64,000 nucleotides of DNA from contig NC_044573.1 in NCBI RefSeq assembly GCF_901933205.1, positions 84,216,546 through 84,280,545 on the forward strand, read 5' to 3'. Below are positions 45,097 through 56,773 of the stretch, in pieces. Each line of letters opens with the position of its first letter. The first letter of the stretch is position 1. Below the pieces are notes generated by a model, which was given only the letters and a program-made list of their open reading frames with translations, was not told the origin of the DNA and ran no database searches. The translations under genes were made by a program, and so were the position numbers. This DNA is from Camarhynchus parvulus. Its lineage: Eukaryota > Chordata > Aves > Passeriformes > Thraupidae.

Positions 45097-45487
45097 TGTC
45101 GCAGACATCTTTTCATTAAAATCCTTCTTTAGGATTTTTTCTTCCTGAGAAGCTGAGATGCTCCAGGAACAAAATGTAAACAATGGTTATCTGCTGCTGT
45201 GGAATGGATCAGGTGGATTTTTGATTGGCCCATCTTGGATGTTTATAATTATTGGTCAATCAAGGCTGAGCTATCTCGGACAGAGTCCGAGACATCTCCT
45301 TTTGTATCATTCTTTTCTATTCTATTCTTAGCTTAACTAGCCTTCTGAGATGAAACTTTTCCTTCTATTCTTTTTAGTATAGTTATAATGTAATATATAA
45401 CATAAAATAATAAATCGAGCCTTCTGAACATGGAGTCAACATTCTCGTCTCTTGCCTCACCTGAAAACCCCTGTGAACACTGTCACA
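45097..45487 (+). mobile_element. Solo LTR, songbird family C, complete (391 bp)
   Basis: Starts TGTCGCAGACATC and ends GAACACTGTCACA. Between them are 'ctgagaagctgagatgctccaggaacaaaatgtaaacaatggttatctgctgctgtggaatg', 'attattggtcaatcaaggctgagctatctcggac', 'tctattcttttcta'-type repeats, 'tttagtatagttataatgtaatatataacataaaataataaat' with AATAAA at 45409-45414, and 'gccttctgaacatggagtcaacattctcgtctcttgcctcac'. I recognise this as a very common songbird LTR. A 7-bp direct repeat AATTTCC flanks it (45090-45096, 45488-45494); six of these bases could be an ERVK-type duplication with one chance match. It stands alone without internal sequence. Confidence 0.88.
45409..45414 (+). terminator. Poly(A) signal AATAAA of the 45.1-kb LTR
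   Basis: Canonical hexamer about 75 bp before the LTR end, in the conserved 'cataaaataataaatcgagc' context; it defines the sense strand. Confidence 0.7.
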
Positions 45488-45494
45488 AATTTCC

Positions 45495-47714
45495 CCTTTA
45501 GGACACTTCTTAATTTGACTATTGGGTCATCATTGCATTCAACTTCTAATTCTGCCAATTAGCTGATATTATGATTTACTGTTGTCTGTTGTCATTTCTT
45601 ATTCATTCCCATTGATTATCTTGTTTCATTTAGCTATTATTATTGTTGTTGTTTTTATTGTTATTATAATTTTTTTTGCATGCATTTGAACTTCAAAAGT
45701 TTCTGTCAGGTTAGGCAGAATCTCACTGCTTACTGCTGAATTTTTCGTTACTGATATGTATGTTTACTACCACAGCATGGTTTGTTCTTTCATTATCTAA
45801 TTTGATTCTGCCCTATGATTTGACATGAGCTGCCAATAATATAAGTCCAAGTCTGAGTTCCTGTTGCTGACTGTGGGTACCAGTAGACCAGCTGGGCGGA
45901 TGACTTTGTTGATTTTACACAACTGGGAATATGAGATATTTCATATTCTGCTCCCACTAGGTGGGAATCAACAATTTATTTGGAAGGCAAAGGAAATATC
46001 TAGAAATAAAGTTTTACTTGACAGCTGTTCAAAAGCTATCAAGGAAACTTATACCACAGGATGAAGAAATATTCTCTGAAGGAGAAACATGACAACTAGA
46101 TGAAATGAAGCTATGTTTCATGGAGTTTCCATATGAGTTTGACTTCACTGCCAAAAAAATTTGATTGCAGAATGACACTAGGGTCCAAATAGACAAAGAG
46201 AGACTGTCTGGCTGTGCAAATGCATGGTGTGATATGGAATCCAAACCACTTAAAAAGGGAGGTATTACTACTCTCATAGTTCTTTGATATATTGCAGACA
46301 TTTCATTTGAAATTTGTTTAAAATGCAAGCCAAACACCTTATCTTTTCTAAAGTAATTCTGTAGCAGTTATTCTGTGTTACAGCCTCAAGATGATATCAT
46401 ATCAAAATCAAATACATTTTATTCTATGGATTTTGAGACCATACACAGATACTAGTTTACAGTATGACATACCTTCGCTTTGAGTTCCTTACCTTCCTTT
46501 CTCCCCCTCTCACTTTCTCTGTTCCTTCATACTTGAAAGTCATTATAGTTATTCTGGTGTCCGTGGACTTCACAAGCTTTGATTTTTTTCTCTAATGAGG
46601 AGAAGAAATCTTATCTTGAGTGTTGTTCTGGTGAATTAATTTGAACTTTCAGATTTAAAAATTATGTGTGTTCGCCAATGAAATAATGAAAATTCTTAGA
46701 CACAATACAGTTAAAAGCTGGCAAAGTAACTCCACATGCCTCAAAATATTCCTTTTTTAAAAATTTGATTCGTGAAGATTACAGTGACACATTTTGAAGT
46801 AGTACCTGTATCAGTATATTTCATGATAGCTGTACTACACTACACACAGTTCAGATATTACATATAGTATGCACATTCATACACAGCAGTAATGAAAATA
46901 ATGATTAGATAAAATAAGAGGTATTATGCACAGAAGACACGATTTTTTGACCGCTTGCACATTAATTAAAATTGACAATATTTTTATTAATTTGAATAGC
47001 TATAAATCCACATTTTATTATTTCCCTTAATTCTTACACTAAAACCATGTATTTCTGATTTTTGCTTATGCATACATGTCTAAGACATATGGAGCAATTC
47101 TACAGCTTCTTCAACCTTCTCTTGTTGAAGGAGAAAATCTGAAGTTTTCCATGAAAGTCTAGTGATACATTCCAAAATTGCAGTTCAATTGTAACGTATA
47201 TGAGCGAGCCTTCCAATTGCTTTATTCTTGCAGGACTCCTGAAGGACTGTTCAGTCTCAGAAGTAAGAAATTAATAGAACTGTACCTCCACCACAGAACC
47301 AAGTAGAACATAGCAGTAAGATAAACAACATTTTAATTTTCAGCAGGCTGAAATCAAAATGGTCAGTTTCTTGCATTTCAAAATTTATTATCAAAAACAC
47401 ACCCAAAAACAGGATTTTATAATATGCTTTGCCAAATTCAGCTTAAAGAAATGCTATCACATTATCATTTCTAGTGAAATTAATTACAAGGATGAAACTG
47501 TTGTTTATTGATTTTTAATACCATAAGCCTTGAAAAGCTCAAAAAGTATTTTGTGAAGTTGTTGCTTATTTTTTAGTATTAATCTCTTGTAGACAAAATT
47601 ACATGTTTTGCCACTAGAAAAATCTCTCTTTTGATGGCTTAGGTAAATACAGGTATTAAATAGTGTAGCAGAATAATTTGCAAAGGTATACCATTATTTC
47701 TCTTGTCATTTTTA
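45495..47714. other. AT-rich non-coding
   Basis: Contains a (TTATTG/TTG)n patch at about 45633-45672 and the second copy of the unclassified repeat (45966-46130). No exon was recognised. The 102-codon minus frame 46029-46337 overlaps the repeat and has no domain. Confidence 0.55.
45966..46130 (+). repeat. Unclassified diverged interspersed repeat, copy 2
   Basis: Partner of 44081-44216 in the same orientation, with a 30-bp longer middle segment. The shared 3' part is GACAACTAGATGAAATGAAG and neighbours (46078-46125). The outer ends of both copies are undefined. Confidence 0.6.
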
Positions 47715-47719
47715 ATGGA

Positions 47720-47965
47720 AACCAGGAAACAATGAGGATTTTGGAGTGGAAGTCAAAAAAAGAATTAGGTGCTCTGGAGCATGTTCAGAAAAGGACAAAG
47801 GAGCAGGTGAAAGGTCTAGAGCACAAATCTGATGAGTAGCAGCTGAGGGAGATGGAGTTATTTATTCCGGAGGAAAGGAGGCTCAGGGGAGATCTTATCT
47901 CTCTCTGCAACTACCTGAAAGGAGATTGCAGCTAGGTGGAAATCTGTCCTTTCTCCCAAGTGACT
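47720..47965 (+). mobile_element. CR1 LINE, short internal fragment
   Basis: Blocks 'tctggagcatgttcagaaaaggacaaaggagcaggtgaaaggtctagagcacaaatctgatgagtagcagctgagggag', 'gaggaaaggaggctcaggggagatcttatctctctctgcaactacctgaaagg' and 'tctttctcccaagtga' follow the CR1 ORF2 tail. It breaks off before the 3' UTR and keeps no 3' tail. Confidence 0.88.
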
Positions 47966-49708
47966 TTCCCAGAAGGCTAAAGAGCACAGGGTTGATTTAA
48001 GTTTGTTTAGAATAGATGGAGAAGGGGAAAGGGGAAAGTTAGTTGTAATTTCCGCATTCAGTTTTAAGAATCAGGATTTTTGTCCTAACACTCTCTCAAA
48101 AATTACTGCACATGTACAAGTACACAAAGGTATACCACTTCCCTTGCCACAAAGAGTAAATAAAGTGAATTTTCAGTGTGAGCATTTCTTTAAAACAAGA
48201 AAAGATCAGAATGCTAATAAAGATTACACTTCTGCAGGTGGCTTTTAGATCACATCTTTTTAATTCAGAATGTAGTTTCTGACTCACTAGTAAACAGAGA
48301 AAAGATTAAAAGCAATTTTAAAGGGATTTTAAAATACTGAAAAATATTTTTCAAACCTTAAATTCAAACTATTATTGGACTTTCTCATTTTCCCTCATAT
48401 ATATGGAAGTAATCTACATTTATTTCTTTTCTTGAAAGCGTTCATTAAAATTCTTAGTAATGCTTCATTAGCTCTATAGTATTAAAGAAATTATGCAGGA
48501 TTTTCTTTGTTTTTAAGCTGAAATGAAAAGATTTAATGAAAAGGAAGCTGCAGAACGTGACCAAGTAACTAACAACTTTAGTCCAAAGGAACATACATAT
48601 ATATGCATGCCTATATATTTTAATGTTATCCTAATACAGCTCATTTGGGTTTCCATATCATATTAACTACCAAGCAAGTTTTGATTGTTTATGAGTGCTG
48701 AAGTTAGTGCATTTAGTTAAGGCTAAGAACTCATTTCCATATCAGAATGTGACTATTCAGCTGCCTCTTTTTTTTTTTTCATTTTGCATTTGTTTTAATG
48801 TAACTGAAGTTTTTAATGTAGCTTCTGAAAGTTAGTTTGTCTGATCTCCATTATAGAATGGAGAGCAATTGATTAACAACAGGCAAGGAAAAATAAAGTA
48901 GAAATTAAATATTTAAATGACTCTCTGAATTTTGTTAAACTCCATTCCACCATTCTAGTGGATTAAATAAACTGGTTCTTACCTGCTGAAGTTGGGGGTA
49001 AAATAGGTTTCACAAACTGCATGAAGATTTGTTGAGGGAGGTTTTTTCCCATGACACTTAGTAGCTCAAATTTTGTGTCAGAACAGGTAACACAGAGGCT
49101 GGAAAGCACATGTTTCTTCTCAGGATTAGCCAAAGGGAATGACTGGAGATGTTCTATATCATGCTATTGTTTTTTGTTATATCAATTATATATTAATAAA
49201 CATAATTAACTTTTGTATCATGTTTTGAAGAGGTAAAACTCAACCAGGTATTATGATTGCCTTTGCTAAAAATGTTGTTAGCTGAAATTTGTTTTATATC
49301 ACCTTTATTACTGAGATGATAACTCTGCTGACTAGAATTTAGACAAGACCACTGGATTCCGATCTCTGCTAGAACCGAAATGTAAGCACGCTTTTAAAAG
49401 CAACCAATGTGAAACTTCACCATAGCATGTTTAGAAGAAACCCACATCCTTGTCTACCCTACCATGACCTGCAGCCTATCATTGCCATGCATGTGCTACA
49501 TTCACAACTTTAAAGGCAGCTTTAGTGGGATGAATTGGATTCACAGGCTAGTCTAAAAGTGTTTTCTAGTCAACAATAATGCAAGCTAACAGTAAATAAT
49601 GCAAACTGTACAGTAAATAATCATGCTAGAATGTCATTTGAAAGCTCTTGCTAGTTTTCTTTCTACAAACTTGTTTTTTTGTTGACAAAATAAAATGAGA
49701 AACTTACA

Positions 49709-49760
49709 AATGTAACACAAGTTACATTTTATTTCTTGATCATAATTGATCAAGAAATAA
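49709..49760. repeat. Two adjacent hairpins (8 bp and 14 bp stems)
   Basis: AATGTAAC/GTTACATT around an ACAA loop is followed directly by TTATTTCTTGATCA (49729-49742), loop TAAT, TGATCAAGAAATAA (49747-49760), an exact 14-bp stem. The two stems share a T at the junction. Confidence 0.85.
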
Positions 49761-50097
49761 ACAAGAAACCTCTAATTCTTTAATGTCTGGTTCTGGTACA
49801 CTTATCCATGTTGAACAGTTCCTTAAATTGTAAATAAACTCAGTAAAAGACTTAGGTCCTCATTTAATTTTAAGCCAATATCAATATACCTTTTAAAAGC
49901 AATTAGGGAGCAGCAGTTCATGGTTGATTGGCAGAAGGTAAGGGAAAATAAAATAGAAAGTAATTCTTTAAATGAGTATCTGAATTTTGTTAAACACCAA
50001 TAATCAGTCATCATAAGAATTTCTTCCTGATAAAGAGGGAAAGAAAGACTTTAAACTGCTGTTACTTTGTTCTCTTAGAGAACTAGAAATCTAAGAA

Positions 50098-50185
50098 AAC
50101 TGGAAAATTAAGATAAATATAAGAAAAAAAAGGTAAGAAGGAAAGAGAAATAGAAGAAAATAAGAAGATAAGAGAGAAAAATAAC
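50098..50185. repeat. Purine-rich (A/G) tract
   Basis: About 90 bases almost entirely A and G (AGAAGGAAAGAGAAATAGAAG core). Low complexity. Confidence 0.75.
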
Positions 50186-53062
50186 TCAGTTTTAAGTGAT
50201 GTCATTAATTTATTACCTGTACAAAGAAAAAATAATTACTAATGTATTTGTATAACATATGAACTACCAATTTGAGTAGGGGATTAAGACTAACAAGTCA
50301 TGAGTTTCTGAACTATGTACAGACCCTATGTGCAGACCACATTTGCATCTCCAGATTAAGCTGACCTCTTTGGTGAAAATAATTTTCTTTGCAGAAAGCC
50401 TGAACAATTGACTTGAATGTGAGTAGGCTATGCAGACATTTGGGTATATAAATTTCACTAATTCTCTATGTATTTGCAACTTCAGTTTATAACTGAAATA
50501 GTGGTGTGTTACAGCTGCTGTCTTCCTGAGCTCTTTCCATGTTGGTCTTTCCCTCTTGTCTAAGATTATTAGCATTACCTTTCTAGTAACTAACTGGAGT
50601 ACTTGCCTAACTCAAAGCTACCACACCACTTTTCTAACGTAGCATATAGGTAAACCCCAGCATATATAGGAGTTCTTTTTTTTAATTTTTTCTCCACTTG
50701 TAAAGCAGGTCTGACAGTTGTCTAAAATTTATCTCACATCAGTATTGTAAGCAGATAAGATAGGATCCAAAGGATCTAAAAATAAAATTGATCAGCTTTC
50801 CTTTTTTCCTGTCTTTATATTTTAGGGATTTCAGCTTTTATTACTACTTTCTCAGTTTGGCTACTCTAAAATAACACTAGCCCTATAACTACCTTTCTAT
50901 TCCTTCACCATTTATCACATACTATCATACTATAATATCACTGTTTTTCCTCTTACCTTCTATTATTTGCCTTCAAACCATGAAAGTTTGGCTGTCAGGG
51001 CTCAAACTTCAGCAATGGTCTTCGGCACCTCTTTCTTAACTTCTCAGGAGTTGTACTGGGCTCAAGGTCATCTTGATGAGACACTAATTTTACCTGGGAT
51101 CAGACTGTAGTGGATGCAGCTGTGTAGTAACACTGTAGTAAAAGATGTCTAGAGTATCCTTACCTCCCTTGGGAGGTGTAGTTAAACTCAGTCACCCTTA
51201 TTCTTTCTCTAAGCTGTGGTCTGTGTGTCCCTATGCCTGTGCCTGTACCTTGCTGATTTTGTAATTTTGGCTTGCTGATGTGACTCACAGCTTGATCTTA
51301 GACCTGCCTTGCCACTGTGAACTTGCCTGACTATTACAGGACTGTGTCTGGTACAGGTTCCTGTCTCCAGACATGTTATCTTTGCTCAAATGCTGTAGGA
51401 CTACATCTTTTGGTGCTGAGAACACTGAAATTTAGGTGCTTCTGCCTGACTCATTGAGACCCTTGGCTCCCAGCTAGCTATGATAAGTCTGTCCTGGCTG
51501 CACCCTGACATTACCATGCCTATATTTCAGCTGCATGATGTCTTAATTCCCCACTCTGCTGTTATAAATTTGAACAGCACTGTGCTTCTTCACTCCTGCT
51601 ACCATTTTGTCATCATTTTGTTGCCATCTTTTTCTCTTTATCTAACACTTCCCCCCCAAGGCTAATGCAGCCCTCTTTTTCATTGCCCAGTTTGAGATTT
51701 ACCTATGACAAGAAGAACATAAACATGTTTCAATTCTTTTAGCTGTAGAGCAGTAGTCACAGAATTTATTTCAGATCTGAAAATTTGTTTAAAGACAGAA
51801 AATAAAATGTGTTGGTGCATGATTTTATTAATTTTAACTTCTTAATGTGAAGTTTCAGTAAGCTACATGAAACTGAGTGCAGCAAGATTCTTGACAATAT
51901 TAACAGAACGATATATGATATCTTCTTAGAGGCAAGCTATAGTAATCAGGATATACGCTACTGGGAATAGATGTGCAAACTAATAACTAGCAGAAAATGC
52001 TTACAGAAAGCTTGGGCTCATAGCTTTGTGGAAGATAACTTTGCTATGTAATTAATTTCCAAAAAATGCTTCTAGTCTGACAATGGATATTTGCAAGGAT
52101 GTTTTCTTCTTTTGTTCTTTTTAATGATATTTATTACAAAATTTTTAAGAATCAAAAATGGAAGTAGGAGAATGAAAAGAAGAGCTTTGTAAAAGAGGGA
52201 ACAGATATTTCTATGGCTAGAAGGAATTTAAGGGTAGTATTTAACTAGATACTGCCAAGTGTCCTAAGATACTTAGCTACATATTCGCTCAAATCCTCAG
52301 TGTTTTCTGCATACATCCAAAAATAATGCATTGCAGTCATGAAGGCAGACACCCCGAAGTCAATACCTTAATTAAATGCCTAAACTGCATGGGAGAAATT
52401 GTCTGCCTCAGAAGTGTTTACAGTGCTGGGACCCTGTGCAGGTAAAGGTTTACATCTTGCCTCTTTAATATTCATTTAGTCAATCATGGTTTTTGGAGAC
52501 ACTGTGATTCAACCTGAAGAAAAGTCTCTTAGTGAGCACTCAAGGTCTGAATCGTATAGCTATGCTAAGTTATCTTTGAACTTTTCTTTCTACAAAGATA
52601 AATTTTAAGAAATTAATTAGTAGATAGAAGATGTATCTGTGATGTAAAAGATCTGCTGATAATTCTACCTTATGGTGGGATTAAAAAACACCAGTTCAGT
52701 CTCATTTTCCTGAATTTTTTTTCATCTTTAAGTTATATATTATGGAAAAGATATAGATTTTGACTGAACTTGTTCTACTTTGTATAAAAAAGCTGAAAAC
52801 TAATTCGGCTAGAGAAGGACAACAAGGCTGAACATGACAGTGCCTAGTAGCTACTGTAATCCTCTAAAAGATGGGGACAAAACTGTCCAATATTTGTTCC
52901 ACAGCTTGATTACGAATTTTGTGTGAATAAGGCTTTGTGAAAAATATCCACTTTTTGGCATGGGGAGAGAATCCAATGTGCAATCCATCCCTCCCTCTAG
53001 CCACTCAGATACAGTGACAGAGTCAATCCATCCAGATTGAGTCATGAACTTCTGTTGAATTG

Positions 53063-53515
53063 TGATGCCTTGTGAAGGCTGACCTAGAACAGAGGCTAGA
53101 GTTAAAGAATAAAGTGGGTATTTATTAGTAGGCCTCAATGGATACACCTTGGGCAGTACAAGAGCCCAGCCAGGGCTACACCCATGATGAAAGAAAAATG
53201 GTCACAAAATGGACCACCAGTCACAGGGTCTTACACTTTTATAAGTTCTGGTCCTTTAGCATATTGGAGTTAATTGTTCAATTATGGCTTTAGCTTATGA
53301 GGCCCCATCCTTCTTGTTTTTCTCTCTTGTCCATGTTGTTTATGCTCTTGGGCCTGAAATTTGGATCAGTTGTCCTTGGTCCCAGGCTAGGAAAGGAATT
53401 TTTTTGTCCAGCTACTCTGTGAAGAGAGCTTACTATCCTTTAAAATGAAGCTCAGAACTGCACACTAAAGCAGTACAGAATCTGAAAAATAGAAAAGCTA
53501 AAATCTAAGGCATCA
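53063..53515 (-). mobile_element. Solo LTR, class-I-like, TGATGCC...GGCATCA family, antisense copy (453 bp)
   Basis: It starts TGATGCC and ends GGCATCA, exactly the inverted termini of the LTR at 27664-28107. Flanks ATTG (53059-53062) and GTTG (53516-53519) would be a 4-bp target-site duplication with one change. The minus-strand sense has AATAAA (TTTATT on plus, 53121-53126) and a TATA box (TTTTATAAG on plus at about 53237-53245) the right distance upstream. The R/U5 portion ('tgatgccttg..aggct..ctagaacagaggc..gggtatttatta') aligns with the reverse of the 27.7-kb LTR, whereas U3 differs. The minus frame 52851-53147 crosses its edge by chance. Confidence 0.82.
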
Positions 53516-53519
53516 GTTG

Positions 53520-54069
53520 AGCCTATAAAATGTATGGACTCACAGATTTTACAGGCTGAAAAAATCAGGAAATATTTTTGAGAATTCAACAGCAAAACTG
53601 CCTGATTGTGAGCAGGCATTCACATCTGTAAAGCAATGCACCATTTTCTCAGCTGTGTCAACATGATACTAAAGCCACACTGGAAATCAGCTCAAGGAGC
53701 TGGTCATATTTCTATATATAAATGTGCAACAGACTATGCCAAAACAAGTGACTAATCCTTTTAGGATGTAAATGAGTGAGACTGAGGTTGTTTTTCTTTT
53801 GCAGCCCCATCTATCATTATAACATGGCTTGAAGGGCTGCAGGTATGAACGCATGTAAAATTTCAGATTCCTGGGGAGTTTTAATGATAAAAGACAAGAG
53901 GACTGCAGAAATAAGGTCATTTCACATTTCAAAATGGGCAATTTTGAAGACCTGCATCTTGACTTTAGAATCCGTGTTTTAATACAGCTTATCGGAAATT
54001 CAATTTAATTCAAAAAACTCCTGAACAACCCAGATGCTTGATATACCAAGCTTAGCTTGTTTCAGGGGT
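53520..54069. other. AT-rich non-coding gap
   Basis: Nothing recognised between the LTR and the following CR1 fragment. Confidence 0.55.
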
Positions 54070-54071
54070 TT

Positions 54072-54284
54072 CTTCAATGAGGTTGAACAAGGCCAAGTGC
54101 TGGATCCTGTGCTTGGATAGCAACAACCCCATGCATTGCTACAGACCAGGGGAAGAGCAGCTGGATATCCTCCAGCAGAAAAGGACCTGGTGGTGCTGGT
54201 CAGCATGAGCCAGCTGTGCCCAAATGGCCAAGAAAGCCAAAGACATGCTGGCCTATATCAGAAACTGCATGGCAGAGAACTTAT
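54072..54284 (+). mobile_element. CR1 LINE, short internal fragment
   Basis: Reads 'aacaaggccaagtgctggatcctgtgcttggatagcaacaaccccatgcattgctacag', 'ctggatatcctccagcagaaaaggacctggtggtgctggtc' and 'tgtgcccaaatggccaagaaagccaaagacatgctggcctatatcagaaa', collinear with the CR1 ORF2 segment just upstream of the LYSAL motif. Both ends are missing. Confidence 0.9.
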
Positions 54285-56065
54285 TACTTGGTTTTAAATT
54301 TGCTTCCCACTCATTTCTCTGGACAACCCATAGATTTTATAGGCAACTGTCATATTCCCCTCACTTACATCTTTAGCAATCCGGGCTGAATAACTCTACA
54401 TCTGCACCATGTCTGGCATTTCTGACATTCTTATATGTCCTATATTTAATTTGTCTTTCGCTTTTGCAGGGCAAAACCTAAACTACACAAAATATTGCGT
54501 GAATGAGTATATTAAGGGTTGATGCACTATTTTGGTGATGTTCTCTATTGACCAGATCAAGAAAGTATTTTGATCTCAATGCCCCTCTTACAACAACTCT
54601 GTTTTAAGGCAAATCTGATACAGGAAAATCTGATACAGCAGGTATCCTGGTGTCAGCACAAATAATTGAACTGACATTTGCCAGTTTATTTCCTGTATGC
54701 TATAAATTAGTTGGATAAAGTCCACAGTTGCTTTTTACAGTTGTGTGTAGGTATATTAGATAGCTGGAACTCTTTTGACAGTAAGTATTATGAATAACAG
54801 CAGACTCAGTGACAAGTGATAGTGCAGCTATTGAACTTCTAGGAGAAAATGACTGAACTTCTCTTGAACTTGTGTCTTCATTTTTGTGGGAGAAAGTCTT
54901 TATAATTAACATTTTGAATACTTTGTAGTTTTATTCTTTATTTTTAGTCATAATATATGGTATATATATCACATGATGTTCTGTAGACAGTTAATACTTG
55001 TATGATATGATGTATATATGTGTATGTATATATATTATATATGCTGTCATATTAACATGATTTTATACGTATATATACAAATTTTTATATATGTATATCT
55101 ATACATTTATTTTATATACTTTTAATAATGAAAGAGAATTCAGATCTGTCAGTTTTTCAGAGCTACGGTGTCTTTGTTGAATCAAGGGGTCTGTACTAAG
55201 CACCAGTTACTATGGAAACCTGAAAAGATTGGAACTCAAATAAATGTGTTGCCTAACAGTATGGTGCTGAAGACTGATATTCACAGTAACAAACTTGATG
55301 TGTAGTGATCAAGAAAATAATCTAAATTAAAGAAAAGCAATCAGGAAAAAAAAATCTTCTTTTCCTCATGTTTCTCCACCCTCCAAAAATCAGAATGACT
55401 AAAGGAATGAATGAAAAACAGTCTAATAGGGAGTAATAATATTACACTCAGTAAAGAAAAGCGAATCGCTAACAATATCCCATACAGTATTTGGCAATAG
55501 GTAACTGTGAGAAACTAAATATTTACTGTGCAACATGTAGATACAGTTCTTGGAGAAGAGTTGCTGGGACAGTGTAGTATGAAAGGAGAAAAACTAGATG
55601 TGCCTATATGTTCAATAGGAGAGATACTGAAATTGTTTGTCTTTTAGTGCCAGATGTTCACTAATGGCACTTGACTCTATGGCTCTGTTTCAGTTTACAT
55701 TGAGTATGCAGCTGCTTGATGTCTTCAGTGATTAACTAAGGCTGAGCTATAAAGGGGGCTATCTGCCAGAAACTCCATCCATATAGAAAGAAATAGTGAT
55801 GGCATGTTGCAGTGAATGCACAAGGCTATTTGAAGAAGTGACCCAGGCTCAGCTGACTGAAAGAACTGAATGATTTATTACCTGTGCATGCCATGTAGGA
55901 CTCTTATATTCCTTTCACTGCTTTGTGTATCTGAACTCTGTTGCAGTATGTGAAAAGGTGTACTTTTGAAACAAAACAAACTTTAAAAAACTTAAGCAAT
56001 CTGATATTTTGTTCCTTTATCCAGTGTGATTCTGAAGTTCTGAGCTTTTTAAATATTTTATTTTT
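54285..56065. other. AT-rich non-coding, with an AT-repeat zone
   Basis: 54955-55125 is nearly pure TATATA/ATGTAT repeat. Otherwise nothing recognised. Confidence 0.6.
54955..55125. repeat. Degenerate (TA/TATG)n low-complexity zone
   Basis: Repeated TATATAT and GTATATATG words over about 170 bp, including TATATATATTATATATG near 55027. Likely unstable and easily melted; no clear unit. Confidence 0.75.
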
Positions 56066-56067
56066 TA

Positions 56068-56592
56068 TGGAATCATAGGATCAAATCAGTAAGGTTGGAA
56101 AAGACTTCTAAGATCATCAAGCTCAATCCTTGATGAAACACCATCATGTAAATTAAACCATGACAGTAAGTATCTTATCTAGTAATTTCTCAAATGCTTT
56201 AGGGATGGTCACTCCACCACACTGGACAGCCTGTTCCAAAGCTTAATCACCTTTTCAGTGAAGAAATTCTTCCTGATATTTGACCTGAACCTCCCTAGGC
56301 ACAGCTTGAAACTATGTCCTCTTGTCCTATCACTGGTTGCCTAGCTCCTTTCATATATGCAGGAGCAATAAGGTCTCTGCTGAGCTTCCTTTTCTCCAGA
56401 CTAAACAACCTCAGCTCCCTCAGCTGTTGCTCATAAGACTTGTACTCCAGCCCATTCACCATCTCCATCTCCCTTCTCTGGAGTCACTTCAGTATCTCAA
56501 TGTTGAATACAAACACTTCAGCTGTGACCTCACCAGTGCTGACTACAGAGGGATGATCACTTTTCTAGTCCTGCTGGCCACACTATTTCTGT
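56068..56592 (-). mobile_element. CR1 LINE, 5'-truncated, reverse orientation
   Basis: The low-coordinate end reads GGAATCATAGGATCAAATCA (reverse of the CR1 tail). Then come 'aaggttggaaaagacttctaagatcatcaagctcaa', 'tcactccaccacactggacagcctgttccaaagcttaatcacc', 'agtgaagaaattcttcctgatatt', 'ctgagcttccttttctccagactaaacaacctcagctccctcag', and 'gctgactacagagggatgatcac', all CR1 antisense. It stops at about 56592. An A18 run follows at 56667-56684, separated by 75 bp and not obviously part of the element. Confidence 0.93.
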
Positions 56593-56773
56593 TTTTCTTC
56601 CTTCTTTAGAAAGAAAGAAAAAAAAAGCCTACTTTATCTTGTCTAGAACAAACTGTTGTTAAAAAGAAAAAAAAAAAAAAAAAAGGGAAACAACTTTAAT
56701 TTTTTTCTACCACTAAATGAAAGATTTGTGGCTTCTGCTTTCCTAAGCCATAAATATCAGAAACACCCCAGCA

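Larger units (their letters stand above)
47970..53056. other. Long AT-rich stretch, no gene seen
   Basis: Holds a T13 run near 48769, two adjacent hairpins at 49709-49760, a purine-only tract (50098-50185), and a GC-richer, CTG/TGCC-rich block at about 50985-51500 that I cannot assign. The 103-codon minus frame 50264-50575 has no recognisable domain. Confidence 0.55.

Noticed and set aside
56667..56684. A18 run as the tail of the preceding CR1
   Set aside because: CR1 lacks a poly(A) tail and the neighbouring copy is reversed, with its 3' end on the far side.
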